From Nitrospira tepida (GTDB lineage: Bacteria > Nitrospirota > Nitrospiria > Nitrospirales > Nitrospiraceae): a stretch of DNA of 64,000 bases. Positions 26,528 to 35,123 of the stretch are shown piece after piece (position 1 is the stretch's first letter; every line of letters starts with the position of its first letter). The position numbers and the translations under genes are program-made. The stretch is from assembly GCF_947241125.1 (NCBI RefSeq), contig NZ_OX365700.1, positions 1,892,001 to 1,956,000 on the forward strand. Reading direction: 5' to 3'. Under the pieces are notes generated by a model that searched no databases, was not told the DNA's origin, and worked only from the letters and a program-made list of their open reading frames with translations.

Positions 26528-27411
26528 GCCGAGGCCTGGGACAGGAGACGTGATCGAAGTCGGGACCGAAGCCAGATCGCCGCTGCGACCCCCAGCCGGT
26601 GAGGAGACGAAAGACGGATGCGCGGCCCGAACACCTGGTAGTTGGACGATTCAATGCGCATGAGGATGCGGCTGTAGACCCCGCGCATGATTTCCGCGAC
26701 AGTCAGGAGCTGTCGATCCGATGCCGGCAACTCCTCAAGGGTCTGCCGGGCCTTGGCATAAAACTCCCGAGCCCGCTCGCATTCAAACCGCATCAAGGCA
26801 TGGAAGGCCGGCGTCATGCGCTCCGCGAGCAGATCTTCCTCCGTGTACGCAAACCGGGCCAAGTCCTCCAGCGGCAGATAGATGCGGCCGTTGCGCGCAT
26901 CGACGCCCAGGTCGCGGAGGATGTTCGTCAATTGAAATGCGAGCCCGAGGTCGATGGCATAGGCCGTGGCTTTAGGCGATCGAGCGCCGAAGATGCGAAG
27001 ACAGATCAAGCCCACCACCGACGCCACCCGATAGCAATATTGGTAGAGGTCGGTGAAGGTCTGGTAGCGGGTCATGCTCAGGTCCATCTCGACCCCGTTG
27101 ATCAGTTCCTCGCACAACTCCTGCGGAATGTCGAACAGCCTCGCCTGTGCCGACAGGCTGATCGTCACCGGATGGGTGGGCTGGCCCTGGTACGCCGCGG
27201 TCAGTTCCTGCCGCCACCGCCGTAGCTCCTCCTGGGGGTTGCTTCCGGCCGGCGGTTCATCCACGGCGCTGTCCACTTCCTTGCAGAAGGCATAGACGGT
27301 ATACATCGCCTCCCGTCGCTCGCGCGGGAGAAAGAAGAACGAGTAGTAGAAGTTGCTGCCGCTCCGTTTGGTGAGCGTCGTGCAGTAGGCTTGGGCCTCG
27401 GCCGGCGTCAC
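26524..27411 (-). CDS. hpnD: HpnD-like presqualene diphosphate synthase (squalene/phytoene synthase family)
   Basis: The 295-residue protein has the two aspartate-rich motifs of trans-isoprenyl synthases: CKEVDSAVDEPP (~residues 43-54) and LTNILRDLGVDARNGRIYLP (~155-175). Other marks are SNFYYSFFFLPRERREAMY near the N-terminus and a central RVASVVGLICLRIFG. It would condense two farnesyl diphosphates to presqualene diphosphate; the step to hydroxysqualene belongs to HpnC. It overlaps hpnE. The first motif is DxxxD rather than the more common DDxxD. Confidence 0.88.
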   Translation of the reverse strand: MTPAEAQAYCTTLTKRSGSNFYYSFFFLPRERREAMYTVYAFCKEVDSAVDEPPAGSNPQEELRRWRQELTAAYQGQPTHPVTISLSAQARLFDIPQELCEELINGVEMDLSMTRYQTFTDLYQYCYRVASVVGLICLRIFGARSPKATAYAIDLGLAFQLTNILRDLGVDARNGRIYLPLEDLARFAYTEEDLLAERMTPAFHALMRFECERAREFYAKARQTLEELPASDRQLLTVAEIMRGVYSRILMRIESSNYQVFGPRIRLSSPHRLGVAAAIWLRSRLRSRLLSQASA

Positions 27412-27414
27412 GGC

Positions 27415-28350
27415 TTACACCTTGATATGGTCTTGCAGCCAGGTGACGAGCTGCGCACCTGGCGGCGTGGATGCCGGGGGGCGTTCATGTGCCAGCAGAA
27501 CTTCCAGGATTTCTAAGCCATCGACGAGCCGGGGACCGGGCCTGGAGAAGTGCGCGTTGCCGTCGAGCGCAAACACCAGCCCGTGACGCACGGCCTGCAA
27601 CTGATCCCAGGGGAGGGCCGGGCAAGAGGACCGGAGTTCTTCGACCGTGCGCTCCAGCGTGAAGCCACAGGGCATCACGAGCAGCACGTCCGGCTCCGCC
27701 GCAACCATGTCGTCCCACGAGACTTTCCGAGAGGGCGCCCCGGCTGTTCCCAGCACGGCTCGTCCTCCGGCCAACGCGACCAACTCGGGAGTCCAGTGCC
27801 CCGCCACATAGAATGGATCGAGCCATTCCACACACACGACCTTGGGTCGCCGCGTACGGGCCGATTGGCGATTCCGCACCCTTTCGCAGCGACTGCGCAG
27901 ATCATCGACCAGGGACTCGGCCGCCTCCGTCCGGCCGGTTGCCTGGCCGATCTGCAGGATATCCAGAAAGACCTCCTCCAACGTGACCCCTCCCACCGTC
28001 ACCACCTGCGGCTTGGCCGGCAAGCAGGTGAGCGCCTGGTCGAGGTGTTCGGGGGTGATGCCGCAGACGTGACAAAGGTCTTGCACGATCAGCAGATCCG
28101 GCCCGGCTGTTGCCAACGCGGCGGCATCGATCTCGAACAGCGGGGCTCCCACGGCCAGCCGTTCCGTGACGGTCCGGTCGATCTCGCGGCAGGAGGCCGT
28201 GGTTGGGGCGGTGAACGGTCCGGTCACCACCGGCAGGCCGGCGATCGTTGGGGGATGATCACACTCGTGGCTCACGGCCACGAGGTGATCGGTCAGTCCC
28301 AAGGCCGCGATGATCTCGGTCGCGCCGGGCTGGAGTGAGACGATGCGCAT
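27415..28350 (-). CDS. BtuF-like ABC-type substrate-binding protein (cobalamin or metal chelate)
   Basis: The 311-residue protein begins RIVSLQPGATEIIAALGLTDHLVAVSHECDHP, the helical-backbone metal receptor fold of BtuF/FecB-type proteins. It continues with PDLLIVQDLCHVCGI, RPKVVCVEWLDPFYVAGHW and WDDMVAAEPDVLLVMPCGF. No signal peptide or lipobox is visible, so either the start is misplaced or the protein is cytoplasmic. No btuC/D transporter genes are nearby. Members of this family are often annotated cobalamin-binding; that fits with the B12-dependent reductase in the window but the ligand is unproven. Confidence 0.75.
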   Translation of the reverse strand: MRIVSLQPGATEIIAALGLTDHLVAVSHECDHPPTIAGLPVVTGPFTAPTTASCREIDRTVTERLAVGAPLFEIDAAALATAGPDLLIVQDLCHVCGITPEHLDQALTCLPAKPQVVTVGGVTLEEVFLDILQIGQATGRTEAAESLVDDLRSRCERVRNRQSARTRRPKVVCVEWLDPFYVAGHWTPELVALAGGRAVLGTAGAPSRKVSWDDMVAAEPDVLLVMPCGFTLERTVEELRSSCPALPWDQLQAVRHGLVFALDGNAHFSRPGPRLVDGLEILEVLLAHERPPASTPPGAQLVTWLQDHIKV

Positions 28351-28442
28351 GGCCGGTAATCGTCAAGCGTCAAGGGTGAGACAACGCAGCCTTATCCACT
28401 CGGTCATGTGCGAATGACGGTTGACCATCGACGAGTGACGGT
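28351..28442. repeat. Inverted arrays of TGACG-type short repeats
   Basis: Positions 28358-28380 read CGTCAA-type units and 28411-28441 the opposite orientation (TTGACC, GACGAGTGACGG). Similar units are at 5149-5170 and inside the P-type ATPase gene at 58331-58356. Confidence 0.5.
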
Positions 28443-29141
28443 TCAGCCTGTCCCCCACAGCCGTCCGCTCAGCTCGTGGAGGTTAACCTGATCCAAGCCG
28501 GGCGTGATGGCGTCTGCCTCGTCCAATTCGCCGATCGCATGGGTGTTGGCCACGGCCAGGACCTTCATGCCAGCGGCCTTGCCGCTTCGGATGCCCGGAA
28601 TGGAATCCTCGATCACCAAACATTCATCGGGCTTGATGGGAGCGGTTGTCGCGATCCCATCGGGTTTGTTCAACAGCTCCAATGCCAGCAGGAAGGGCTC
28701 CGGGTCCGGCTTTCCCCTGGCCACGTCCTCGGCGCTGGCGATCTGTTGAAAACAATCCCGCAAGCCGATCGTCTGCAAAATCAACTCGATTTCAGGCCGG
28801 AGCGCGCCCGAGGCGATGGCCAGCGGATACTGCCGGCTGGCCTGCCGGACGAATGTGGGCACCCCGGGCAGCACCACCAAATGGTTGCGCACCGCCTCCA
28901 AATAGGCGACGGCCTTCCGTTCCATCAAGGAACGGACCGTCTCGGCCGGCGTCGGGCGGCCGTTGGCGGCGAGAGCCGTCATGAAACAGCCCCGGTCGTC
29001 GAAACCCAAATAGTTGGCGTAGTAGTCGGTCTCGCTGAGCGAGAGGCCGATCCCTTCCAACACCTGCTGGAAGGCTCGAAAGTGCAGCGGTTCGGTATCG
29101 GCGATGACGCCGTCGAAGTCAAAGATGATCGCGCGCAGCAT
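28443..29141 (-). CDS. HAD-superfamily phosphatase/phosphomutase
   Basis: The 232-residue protein has the four HAD motifs: FDFDGVIADTEPLH (nucleophile D, motif I), IASGALRPEIE (motif II), K in ARGKPDPEPFLLALE (motif III) and LVIEDSIPGIRSGKAAGM (motif IV). The alpha-helical cap between motifs I and II places it with the phosphoglycolate phosphatase / beta-phosphoglucomutase group (subfamily IA). The substrate is unknown. It is downstream of the SH3-protein gene and on the same strand; the terminator at 29261-29289 separates them. Confidence 0.88.
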   Translation of the reverse strand: MLRAIIFDFDGVIADTEPLHFRAFQQVLEGIGLSLSETDYYANYLGFDDRGCFMTALAANGRPTPAETVRSLMERKAVAYLEAVRNHLVVLPGVPTFVRQASRQYPLAIASGALRPEIELILQTIGLRDCFQQIASAEDVARGKPDPEPFLLALELLNKPDGIATTAPIKPDECLVIEDSIPGIRSGKAAGMKVLAVANTHAIGELDEADAITPGLDQVNLHELSGRLWGTG

Positions 29142-29260
29142 GGTTGGACTCTCGATGAGAGCGGCAGTATAGCACAGGAGTCCGGGCGAGAGAGAAGACG
29201 AATGCGGATCGGCTGATTGAAGCGGAAGAATCGTCGGTGAGGCGCCGGACTTATAACGGA

Positions 29261-29289
29261 GCCGAGGCTGCCTTTCGGGCAGCCTCGGC
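29261..29289 (-). terminator. Strong hairpin, likely terminator of the SH3-protein gene
   Basis: Twelve-nt arms GCCGAGGCTGCC and GGCAGCCTCGGC enclose a 5-nt loop. It lies 41 nt beyond the SH3 gene stop codon on the minus strand; the following sequence has only a weak T run. Confidence 0.7.
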
Positions 29290-29330
29290 GCATCGGGGCT
29301 TACGCAGGGTTGCGGGAGACGAGTGTTCCG

Positions 29331-30014
29331 TTACGGCATGAGGCGCAGCATCTTTTCAGGAATCCATCCCTTGGTTCCCTGCTCGGTGCGCACGGAGTAG
29401 ACCCACCCCGTCGGTTGGAGATCGCCGTCCAGCACGATCAACGCGCTGCCCGGCTTGACCGACGGACCGGGCTGCCGTCCGGCCGGATCCTGTGACAGGA
29501 TCAACGGGCCGGCCGTGCCGACGATGGTGACGCGCTGGCCTTCGCTGAATTGCGGATCGATGAACGGTTTGGCGGCGGCGGTCGGTCCCGGGGCCGGGGT
29601 CGGCGAAGGCGCGGGAACGGCGCTCGGTCCCGGCGGCGCCGAGTCCGTCGGAGCCGGCGCGGGGGACGAGGGCGCAGGCTTGGGAGCGGCCGGCTTCGGC
29701 GGCGGAATTTGCGCGAGCGGCGGCGTGGCGACCGGTTCTCCCAAGAGAGGATTGAGCAGATCCATGACGATATCAGGGTCCATCGCGACATAGGCTCCGC
29801 CGCCCAGGAGCAGCAACAGCAGGATCCACATCACCGGGCTGCTGCCCTTGCGCTTCGGCGGCTTGTTCGCAGGGGAAGGCTGCCCCGATCCCGATTCCGC
29901 CTCTTCCAACACATCCTCTTCGAATTCCAAATCCGGTTCGGGCGCTCGGGCAAAGAGGAGATTCCATTGTGGAAATTGCGCGACGCCAGTTGACCACCCG
30001 CTATGAGCGAACAT
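29331..30014 (-). CDS. Membrane-anchored SH3-domain protein with proline-rich linker
   Basis: The 227-residue protein has an acidic N-terminal region (~residues 28-42), one transmembrane helix (VMWILLLLLLGGGAYVAM, ~61-78), a long Pro/Ala linker (~95-150) and a bacterial SH3-like domain at the end (FSEGQRVTIVGTAGPLILSQ, then GWVYSVRTEQGTKGWIPEKMLRL). It is probably anchored in the inner membrane with the SH3 domain in the periplasm, binding cell wall or a protein partner. GAGAGG before the ATG supports the start. Confidence 0.75.
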   Translation of the reverse strand: MFAHSGWSTGVAQFPQWNLLFARAPEPDLEFEEDVLEEAESGSGQPSPANKPPKRKGSSPVMWILLLLLLGGGAYVAMDPDIVMDLLNPLLGEPVATPPLAQIPPPKPAAPKPAPSSPAPAPTDSAPPGPSAVPAPSPTPAPGPTAAAKPFIDPQFSEGQRVTIVGTAGPLILSQDPAGRQPGPSVKPGSALIVLDGDLQPTGWVYSVRTEQGTKGWIPEKMLRLMP

Positions 30015-30173
30015 GGATCACCTCTCGTGGGCTGTGTGAAACGCGGTCTGAGCAGTCTCTTTCGTTGCTTGTGATAGCACCCTCATCCGGCCCTGTCAAA
30101 CTTCCGCTGAAATCGTGCGGGGTTAGCCCAAGCGGCTTTCTGTCGATTGAACGCTCGGCGCTGCTCCACGGAC
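30015..30173. other. Intergenic region, nothing recognised
   Basis: It lies between the start of the SH3-protein gene and the 3' end of nrdJ, both on the minus strand. No repeat or gene was seen. Confidence 0.4.
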
Positions 30174-31919
30174 TCAGCAGTATTGAATGTTGGCGCACGA
30201 AAGTACTTGTTTCTCGCGGCTGCCGGTTCGAAATACGGTCAGCCCCTTGCAACCCAGGTGATAAGCCAAGCGGAACGCCGCGGCGACATCGGCCTGTGAG
30301 GCGCCGGCCGGGAGGTTGATGGTCTTGGAGACGCCGCTGTCGCTGTACTTCTGGAACGTCGCCTGCATTTTGACATGATGTTCCGGGCTGACATCGTGGG
30401 CGGTCACGAACAACCGGCGCAGGTCCGGCGGAATCTCCGTCAGGTGCTGAATCGATTCCTGTTGGGACACCTCCCGGATCAAGGCGTCGGTCGCAATGCC
30501 GTGGCGGCGCGCCAGGCGCAGGAACTCGGGATGCACGGTGGCCAAGCGCACGTCGTCCATCACGGTTCGGACGAAGCTCACGCCGTAGAGCGGCTCGATG
30601 CCGGCGGAGCAGTCGGCGATGATGCTGATGGTCCCGGTCGGGGCAATGGTCGTCACGGTCGCGTTGCGGCGGCGTTCCCCGCTCTCTTTCAGGCGGCTTT
30701 TGGCGTAGTTGGGAAACACGCCCCGCGCCCGCGCCAGGTCGGCCGAGGCTTGATGCGCATGTTCGCGGACGAACCGCATCAGCGATTCGCCGAGTTTCAA
30801 GGCCTCTTCGCTGTCGTAGGGGATGTTCAGCAAGATCAACAGGTCCGCGAAGCCCATGACGCCCAGGCCGATCTTGCGATTGCGCGTTGTCACCTCCGCA
30901 ATCGCCTCCAGCGGGAACCGGGTCATGTCGATGACGTTGTCGAGAAACCGCACGGCCAGCCTGATCGTCTCGGCCAGCCGCTCGTACTCGATATGCCGCG
31001 TCTGTTCCGGCCCCGCGACGAACTTCGACAGGTTGATCGAGCCCAACACGCAGGATTCGTAAGGCAATAGCGGCTGCTCGCCGCAGGGATTGGTGGCTTC
31101 GATCTCGCCGACGGCCGGCGTCGGTTGGGTCCGGTTGATCTGGTCGAGGAAGATGATGCCCGGTTCGCCGCTGGTCCAGGCCGCTTCGATGAGCGCATCG
31201 AAGACCATCTGCGCGGAAACCCGGCGCACGACCTTGTTGGTCCGAGGATTGATCAAGGGATAGTCGCGCCCGCGGGCGACGGCCTGCATGAACGCATCCG
31301 TGACGCCGACCGAGATGTTGAAGTTGGTCAATTCCTGGGGATGCCGCTTGGCCTGGATGAATTCCAGGATGTCGGGATGGTCCACGCGGAGAATCCCCAT
31401 GTTGGCGCCGCGGCGGGTGCCTCCCTGCTTGATCACGTCGGTGGAGGTGTTGAAGATCCGCATGAAGGACACCGGACCGGAGGCGATGCCGTGAGTTGTC
31501 GCGACGACGTCGTCCTTCGGCCGCAGCCGGCTGAACGAGAAGCCGGTGCCGCCGCCGGATTGATGGATCAGCGCCTGATGCTTGAGGGTCTCGTAGATCG
31601 ATTCGAGCGAATCCTCGACGGGGAGCACGAAGCAGGCGGAGAGTTGCTGCAACCGGCCCCCGGCGTTCATGAGTGTCGGGGAGTTCGGCAGGAACTCCAG
31701 TTTCGCCATCATGTCATAAAACGAGCGGGCCAGGCGGGCGGGCGGCACCCGCTTGCGGTAACCCCGTTCCGCCTCGGCGATATTGGCGGCCACGCGATGG
31801 AACATCTGGGCCGGTGTTTCGACGAGACGCCCCTGCGTGTTCTTCATGAGATAACGCCGCTCCAAGACGGTCAGCGCATTGCGAGAGAGTTGGGGAACTG
31901 TCGGTCGAGGAGTGGGCAC
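30174..31919 (-). CDS. nrdJ: Vitamin B12-dependent (class II) ribonucleoside-diphosphate reductase
   Basis: The ~581-residue protein is a class II reductase: LSACFVLPVEDSLESIYET with the first active-site cysteine, QSGGGTGFSFSRLRP, GGTRRGANMGILRVDHPDI, NPCGEQPLLPYESC (the N, thiyl C and E), LGSINLSKF and PTGTISIIADCSAGIEPLYG. It makes deoxyribonucleotides without oxygen or a separate radical subunit. A GTG at 31919 (PTPRPTVPQLSRNAL) is taken as the start: AGGA lies 6 nt upstream and a TATAAT box at 31953-31958 would lie within any longer protein. A longer frame reaches 32015. It ends CANIQYC without the usual zinc-ribbon tail; the two cysteines could act in re-reduction. Confidence 0.9.
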   Translation of the reverse strand: MPTPRPTVPQLSRNALTVLERRYLMKNTQGRLVETPAQMFHRVAANIAEAERGYRKRVPPARLARSFYDMMAKLEFLPNSPTLMNAGGRLQQLSACFVLPVEDSLESIYETLKHQALIHQSGGGTGFSFSRLRPKDDVVATTHGIASGPVSFMRIFNTSTDVIKQGGTRRGANMGILRVDHPDILEFIQAKRHPQELTNFNISVGVTDAFMQAVARGRDYPLINPRTNKVVRRVSAQMVFDALIEAAWTSGEPGIIFLDQINRTQPTPAVGEIEATNPCGEQPLLPYESCVLGSINLSKFVAGPEQTRHIEYERLAETIRLAVRFLDNVIDMTRFPLEAIAEVTTRNRKIGLGVMGFADLLILLNIPYDSEEALKLGESLMRFVREHAHQASADLARARGVFPNYAKSRLKESGERRRNATVTTIAPTGTISIIADCSAGIEPLYGVSFVRTVMDDVRLATVHPEFLRLARRHGIATDALIREVSQQESIQHLTEIPPDLRRLFVTAHDVSPEHHVKMQATFQKYSDSGVSKTINLPAGASQADVAAAFRLAYHLGCKGLTVFRTGSREKQVLSCANIQYC

Positions 31920-31952
31920 GGGTGATCCTGTCGAGAGTGGGCTTGTCCTGCA

Positions 31953-31958
31953 ATTATA
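31953..31958 (-). promoter_or_regulatory. Candidate -10 box of the nrdJ promoter
   Basis: The minus strand reads TATAAT here, about 33 nt before the proposed GTG start of nrdJ. No good -35 match stands at the right distance. Confidence 0.45.
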
Positions 31959-32149
31959 TGCGATGCAAGGCGTCAGTGCCAGCAAGGCGGTGACGGCCAT
32001 GCGTCCGACCACCATCCGATTGCGAGCCGAGCCTCATTCGACCGTGACCCGATCATCCGTCTGTCTTCCGAAGCCGCGTCGTCGGCGGCGGGCTTGCAAC
32101 TCCGGCGGAGCGTGAGGCATCATCGTGCAACGGATCGTCCGTCGCCCCC

Positions 32150-32563
32150 ATGAAACACTATCGGGAAGAACTCTCGTTCGAAACGTCGACTCGCCGCGCC
32201 TATCTGAACATCACGCCGCAGGTGGAGGGGGCGGTGCGGAAGAGCGGCATCCGGGAAGGGTTCGTCCTCGTCAATGCCATGCACATCACCGCGAGCGTCT
32301 ACATCAATGACGACGAGCCGGGCCTGCTTCAGGACTACGACGAGTTTCTCGAACGGCAGGCTCCTCAGACCGGCTCCTATCGCCATAATCTGACGGGAGA
32401 AGACAACGGCGACGCCCACATCAAACGCCAACTCATGGGGCGGGAAGTGGTCGTGGCGCTGACCAACGGGCGATTGGACTTCGGTCCCTGGGAACAGATC
32501 TTCTACGGCGAGTTCGACGGGCGGCGCAAAAAACGCGTCCTGATCAAGATCATCGGGGAGTAA
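32150..32563 (+). CDS. yjbQ: YjbQ/UPF0047-family protein (secondary thiamine-phosphate synthase enzyme)
   Basis: The 137-residue protein has the UPF0047 pattern: [24 protein letters not shown] (~residues 38-61) and [24 protein letters not shown] followed by [16 protein letters not shown]. The His residues of MHITAS and AHIKRQ and the NGD loop are the conserved site. E. coli YjbQ shows weak thiamine phosphate synthase activity in vitro; the cellular role is unsettled. It is the normal family length. It stands alone, divergent from nrdJ. Confidence 0.9.
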   Translation: MKHYREELSFETSTRRAYLNITPQVEGAVRKSGIREGFVLVNAMHITASVYINDDEPGLLQDYDEFLERQAPQTGSYRHNLTGEDNGDAHIKRQLMGREVVVALTNGRLDFGPWEQIFYGEFDGRRKKRVLIKIIGE

Positions 32564-32697
32564 CCATGACCGGATGAGGTCGGATGCGTCGATGATGAAA
32601 CTTTGAGAAGCTTGCCTCTCCATTCAATCTTTGGCAACATGATCTCGGCCGGTTCGCAAGTCCGCGCGAGCCGGCGCGACATTCGAAGGAGCACCAC

Positions 32698-33714
32698 ATG
32701 TTCAGTTGGACCCGTCCCGATCCCCTCACGCGGGACCTGATTCACCTCATCAACGCCCGCCGGCACGATCACGGGGACAACGATGCGGCCGTCGATACGC
32801 TCCAGGCGTTCTTGGACCAGGGGCGGGAGCAGGAACTGCTCATGGTCATGGCCGCGCTGGACGAAGAGATGGCCGAATGGTTGTTCGACCTGCTGGCGGA
32901 AGCGGCCTGTTCGGTGATGATGGAGGTCCACGATCCGGACGAGAAACCGTCCTATGCGATCATGGGCGCCCTGGCGTTGCCGTTGCAGGCCAACCTCGCG
33001 TTGCCGCTCGGCTTAAAGGTCGATCCGGTCGCGACGGCGAACCTGCTGCACCAGTATTTGCGCGTGCCGCCCGGCACGGTCATCACGGTCGAGCCTCGCT
33101 TATTGACCGATGCGACGCTGGACCTGCTCAGCCTGCAAACGATCCATGATCATTTGTCGCTGTTGGCGGAATCACAGCGGCCGCAGCCGGTGGCGGCGCG
33201 GCTCCATCCTCCCGTCGAAAATACCGCGTTTCTCATGTTCGAGTTGATCGGAGCGACGGAGCCGGGGCTGCCCGAGGGGATGGAAGAACAGGATCGGCGC
33301 GCGCTGTTGGCCGGCTTGATGGAACAATGCGCCGAATTGGCGCAGGCGCCTCATATGATCGAAGCGCCGGTCTACGCCGCCTATGCGCTCTACGACGCGC
33401 AAAACGCCGTCCGCCTGCACCGGTTGGCCGATGAAACCGCGGCGGTCTGGCGCGAATTGGATCCGGCCGTGCGCGCCCGCACCATCGTCCATCTCCACAC
33501 GCAATGCGGCAACGGGGTGTACATGCCCATCTGGACCGACCTGTTCGATCCCGATCTGCCTGAAGACCATGGGCCGGTCTGGACCTCGCCGGACGTGTGG
33601 GTCTTCACAGCCGATCTTCCGATCGAATGGCCTGGCGAAATGTTGACGAACCGCCTGCTCGCCGAAGGCTGCACCAAGTTCGAGAACCACATCGTCGAAA
33701 CGCCGGACAATTGA
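32698..33714 (+). CDS. Protein of unknown function, 338 residues
   Basis: It starts MFSWTRPDPLTRDLIHLINA after GGAGCACC, a good ribosome site (ATG 32698). It is a soluble, acidic, mostly helical protein with no signal peptide, membrane segment or enzyme motif I can name. The middle is rich in Leu and Ala (ALALPLQANLALPLGLKVDP); a His-rich patch, IVHLHTQCGNGVYMPIW, is near residue 265. Codon use looks like its neighbours. It may be a lineage-specific gene. Confidence 0.6.
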   Translation: MFSWTRPDPLTRDLIHLINARRHDHGDNDAAVDTLQAFLDQGREQELLMVMAALDEEMAEWLFDLLAEAACSVMMEVHDPDEKPSYAIMGALALPLQANLALPLGLKVDPVATANLLHQYLRVPPGTVITVEPRLLTDATLDLLSLQTIHDHLSLLAESQRPQPVAARLHPPVENTAFLMFELIGATEPGLPEGMEEQDRRALLAGLMEQCAELAQAPHMIEAPVYAAYALYDAQNAVRLHRLADETAAVWRELDPAVRARTIVHLHTQCGNGVYMPIWTDLFDPDLPEDHGPVWTSPDVWVFTADLPIEWPGEMLTNRLLAEGCTKFENHIVETPDN

Positions 33715-33773
33715 CGCGCGGCCGCTCGCCGCGCCGGCATTCGCGCGACCGGTCATGAGATGGAGTGCCTCCC

Positions 33774-34385
33774 ATGCCTGATCCTCGCCCCGGGCGATCG
33801 TCGTGGCCGGCCAAATTGGTCACGTGTTGCGTGCTGGGGTTCGTCTGGTCGTTGATCTGGGTCAACCTGCCGAAAACTCTCTTCAGCGCCTGGACCGGAA
33901 CCAGGTTGGAGACCGGTTTCGAGTCCCGCCCATCCCTCATCATGGCGCCGGAATCGCGGCCGGGTCCTGAGAGAGGGCAGCCGCCAGGCGGCACGCCCGC
34001 CGTGTCGCGGGACGCGACCGGATCGCCGGCTTTCCCACGCGACCAGCCGGTTCTCTCACTCGAACGGGAGCCGGAGTTGAACTGCGCCGAGGAAGTCAGA
34101 AAGCTCTGTGGCGAGGTGGAACCGGGAAGCGGGCGATTCCGAGATTGTCTTCGCATGTACGGGAGTTGGCTGCCCGCCGCGTGCCAGCGCCGTCCTGGCG
34201 ACCAGGAGGGGCGTTCTCCAGACGGAGCCCGCGCCGTCCTCGCGTCCTGCCGAGCCGATATCCGGAAGGTGTGTCCGCAGGCGCCCCTGCGCGGCGGACC
34301 CATCTTGCACTGTCTGCGGACTCACGCGGAGGAGCTATCCTCCACATGCACGGAGGTGCTGATCCAGCAGCGCGTGCTGGACTGA
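33774..34385 (+). CDS. Membrane-anchored protein with cysteine-rich GLG1-type repeat
   Basis: The 203-residue protein has one N-terminal transmembrane helix (WPAKLVTCCVLGFVWSLIWV), a Pro-rich spacer and a C-terminal region with regularly spaced cysteines: NCAEEVRKLCG, FRDCLRMYGSWLPAAC, LASCRADIRKVCP, ILHCLRTHAEELSSTC. This matches the Cys-rich GLG1/FGFR repeat (PF00839), known as two disulphide pairs per repeat, so the domain should be periplasmic. An ATG at 33774 is 8 nt after GGAG; an upstream GTG at 33765 is possible. Confidence 0.7.
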   Translation: MPDPRPGRSSWPAKLVTCCVLGFVWSLIWVNLPKTLFSAWTGTRLETGFESRPSLIMAPESRPGPERGQPPGGTPAVSRDATGSPAFPRDQPVLSLEREPELNCAEEVRKLCGEVEPGSGRFRDCLRMYGSWLPAACQRRPGDQEGRSPDGARAVLASCRADIRKVCPQAPLRGGPILHCLRTHAEELSSTCTEVLIQQRVLD

Positions 34386-34393
34386 CGACAGCC

Positions 34394-34415
34394 AGCCGGG
34401 TTACGCGGCTTTTTT
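34394..34415 (+). terminator. Short hairpin with T-run between convergent genes
   Basis: Arms AGCCG (34394-34398) and CGGCT (34406-34410) are followed by TTTTTT. It could end the plus-strand Cys-rich gene. It overlaps the last codons of the convergent FHA gene. Confidence 0.5.
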
Positions 34416-35123
34416 CGATGTGACGAGAATTCGCAACGAGACTCCGGCCAAATCGATTTGATCCCCGTCCTTCAATTCCACCTGCGTCGTCACCTGAGCC
34501 TGGTTCAACAGCACCTTCTTGCCGTGATTGGGCGGAATGAGGGTCCAGGTTTCTTTCCGCCTGGCGATCATGGCCGCGACTTTGGGGGCAAACCATCCGG
34601 TCAAGCGGATCGTGGCGTCCTCCTGGGAGCCGATCACGGTCACGAGTTTCGTCAAGTGATATTCCGTCCGGTCGGTCCGGCCCGAGAGCACTTCGACCTT
34701 GGCCGCAGGAGAGGCTGCAGCCGGTCCCCGATGTGCCTTGCCGGTCAGGACCATCGTCTTGTCCAGGTCCATCGCGCCCATCTCGCCGGAGGATGACGCC
34801 TGCAGCGGAACGGCGCTCTGATCCCGGAATACCAATCGAGCATGACCGATCGCGATGACGTCCGCGTCCTGCAATTGGCGGCGGTCCACGGCCCTTGAGT
34901 TCAAGAGGGTGCCGTTCGTGCTCTTCAAATCCTCAAGAAAGTAGGCGGCCTGAATTTTCACGATACGGGCGTGGTGTCCGGAAACCGCGGGATCGTCCAG
35001 GACCAGATCGTTGTCGGGTTTTCGTCCGATGGCGAAGGTCGGCTTGGCGATGTCGATCTCTTGCATCGCGGCATCCTTCGACTTCAACAACAGTTTGGCA
35101 TGGGAGGCAATGACCTCAGGCAT
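34401..35123 (-). CDS. FHA-domain protein (two FHA-like domains)
   Basis: The 240-residue protein has an N-terminal FHA domain (~residues 18-95): FAIGRKPDNDLVLDDPAVSG, then HHARIV and STNGTLLN. These are the G-R, S-x-x-H and N-G motifs that bind phosphothreonine. The C-terminal half (~135-235) looks like a second, degenerate FHA domain (VIGSQEDATIRLTG; NHGKKVLLNQ). It is third in a kinase-phosphatase-FHA operon, overlapping the phosphatase gene by 8 nt, so it is likely the phospho-reader of the kinase. Confidence 0.88.
   Translation of the reverse strand: MPEVIASHAKLLLKSKDAAMQEIDIAKPTFAIGRKPDNDLVLDDPAVSGHHARIVKIQAAYFLEDLKSTNGTLLNSRAVDRRQLQDADVIAIGHARLVFRDQSAVPLQASSSGEMGAMDLDKTMVLTGKAHRGPAAASPAAKVEVLSGRTDRTEYHLTKLVTVIGSQEDATIRLTGWFAPKVAAMIARRKETWTLIPPNHGKKVLLNQAQVTTQVELKDGDQIDLAGVSLRILVTSKKAA

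Noticed and set aside
31125-31925. Plus-strand open frame opposite nrdJ
   Set aside because: Shadow of a highly conserved reductase gene.
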